The notes below the pieces were generated by a model. The model was not told the origin of the DNA and ran no database searches. It saw only the letters and a program-made list of their open reading frames with translations. Position numbers and translations under genes: made by a program. This document shows positions 31,663 through 32,150 of a DNA stretch of 32,150 nucleotides, piece after piece; the first letter of the stretch is position 1; every line of letters starts with the position of its first letter. Where the stretch lies: the NCBI GenBank assembly GCA_018268935.1, contig JAFDVS010000142.1:1-32150 (forward strand). The letters run 5' to 3'. This DNA comes from Acidobacteriota bacterium (lineage in GTDB: Bacteria > Acidobacteriota > Terriglobia > Bryobacterales > Bryobacteraceae).

Positions 31663-32150
31663 ATGCAGCGATGGCTGGGTTTGCTGGCGGTGGTCCTGAT
31701 GACCGGATGTGCGGAAGCTCCGAAGAAAGGCGCGGACACGAAGGCCGCTGCCCCGGCGGCACGCATTCTCAATTTCTATGCCTCGCCATCGTCCATGGAA
31801 AAAGGCGGCGATGTCCTGTTGTGTTACGGCGTGGAAGGAGCCAGTTGGGTCAAAGTCGATCCGCCAGTGGAGGATTTGAAACCCTCGCTCTCCCGCTGCT
31901 TTCAGGTGAAACCGGAAGCCACCACCGTATATACGTTGTCCGTGGAAGGAGCATCGCAAAAGGCGGAAGTGACCGTCACGCCCGCACAACCCAAAGCCGA
32001 AAAGAAGCATCTCATCAAGTTCTTCGTGGCTGCCCCGATGGAAGCCAGATCCGGCGAGAAAGTAACCCTTTGCTATGGAGTGCAGGATACCAAGGCGGTG
32101 AAAATCACGCCGTCGGCGCAGGAGCATCGGCCGTCGGAGAAGATCTGCTT
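31663..32150 (+). CDS. Lipoprotein with two Cys-paired repeats (partial, runs off the end)
   Basis: The frame is open from the ATG at 31663 to the window end (162 codons). A lipoprotein signal ends LLAVVLMTGC, so Cys16 would be lipidated and the protein anchored in a membrane. After an Ala/Lys-rich linker come two similar units: ILNFYASPSSMEKGGDVLLC ... SRCFQV and LIKFFVAAPMEARSGEKVTLC ... EKICF. Each carries a CYGV cysteine and a second cysteine about 25 residues later, which suggests a disulfide-bonded Ig-like sandwich. GGAGGAGTG precedes the start at a good distance. No family is recognised; the C-terminus is missing. Confidence 0.75.
   Translation, partial: MQRWLGLLAVVLMTGCAEAPKKGADTKAAAPAARILNFYASPSSMEKGGDVLLCYGVEGASWVKVDPPVEDLKPSLSRCFQVKPEATTVYTLSVEGASQKAEVTVTPAQPKAEKKHLIKFFVAAPMEARSGEKVTLCYGVQDTKAVKITPSAQEHRPSEKIC

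Noticed and set aside
1..32150. CRISPR arrays, insertion sequences, prophage genes, tRNA or rRNA genes
   Set aside because: No regularly spaced repeats, transposase or integrase motifs, or tRNA/rRNA-like sequences were seen on either strand. The ORF6N gene alone does not indicate a prophage.

Overview
The window looks like part of the chromosome of a soil or plant-litter acidobacterium, most likely near Solibacter/Bryobacter. This rests on gene content recalled from that group, not on a search: large Ser/Thr kinases with C-terminal TPR or beta-propeller sensors, an Oar-like TonB receptor with an N-terminal carboxypeptidase-regulatory domain, a DUF1549/DUF1553 plus DUF1501 pair, a PEP-CTERM protein, a PEGA protein and very GC-rich coding. 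I see no insertion sequence, prophage, CRISPR array, tRNA or rRNA.

Layout. 1-1.3 kb: the tail of an upstream gene, thymidylate kinase (tmk), and a convergent ORF6N-domain gene. 1.3-5.1 kb: a secreted DUF1549/DUF1553 protein and a Tat-exported DUF1501 protein as a two-gene operon. 5.1-7.7 kb: Ser/Thr kinase with TPRs (minus). 7.8-9.7 kb: secreted GH30-like glycoside hydrolase. 9.7-10.8 kb: TetR regulator and cupin in one minus-strand operon, facing a plus-strand operon (10.8-14.0 kb) of a URO-D-type methyltransferase-like protein and a Tat-type FAD oxidoreductase with a discoidin-like tail. Two matching palindromes lie between the divergent operons. 14.1-16.6 kb: second Ser/Thr kinase, with a beta-propeller. 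16.8-18.6 kb: PEGA protein and ROK kinase. 18.7-24.8 kb: PEP-CTERM protein, TonB receptor, GntR/FCD regulator and pectin-acetylesterase-like enzyme, plausibly a plant-polysaccharide uptake and degradation locus.

24.8-29.7 kb (minus strand) is the unusual part. In transcription order it holds a 43-codon ORF with a near-perfect Shine-Dalgarno, a Gly/Thr/Val-rich protein of unknown family, a stand-alone peptidoglycan-binding domain, a possible 57-residue basic protein, a GNAT acetyltransferase fused in frame to a second domain that starts MLTIRDQQ, and an 894-residue protein. That last protein joins nine tandem Cys/His zinc-finger-like repeats (about 62 cysteines in 290 residues) to an endonuclease/exonuclease/phosphatase (EEP) domain. 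I know of no described system with this combination; it could be a secreted effector or toxin cassette, but that is inference.

29.7-30.4 kb has no convincing gene. 30.4-31.6 kb is a Tat-type, SelA-like PLP enzyme (minus). A lipoprotein with two similar Cys-paired repeats starts at 31663 and runs off the end.

Other structure: two intergenic double-hairpin elements (14.05 and 18.6 kb, with a possible degenerate third copy at 16.65 kb), one strong sigma-70-like promoter for the TonB receptor, and two or three genes whose -10-like hexamer sits about 7 nt before the start codon, which suggests leaderless mRNAs.
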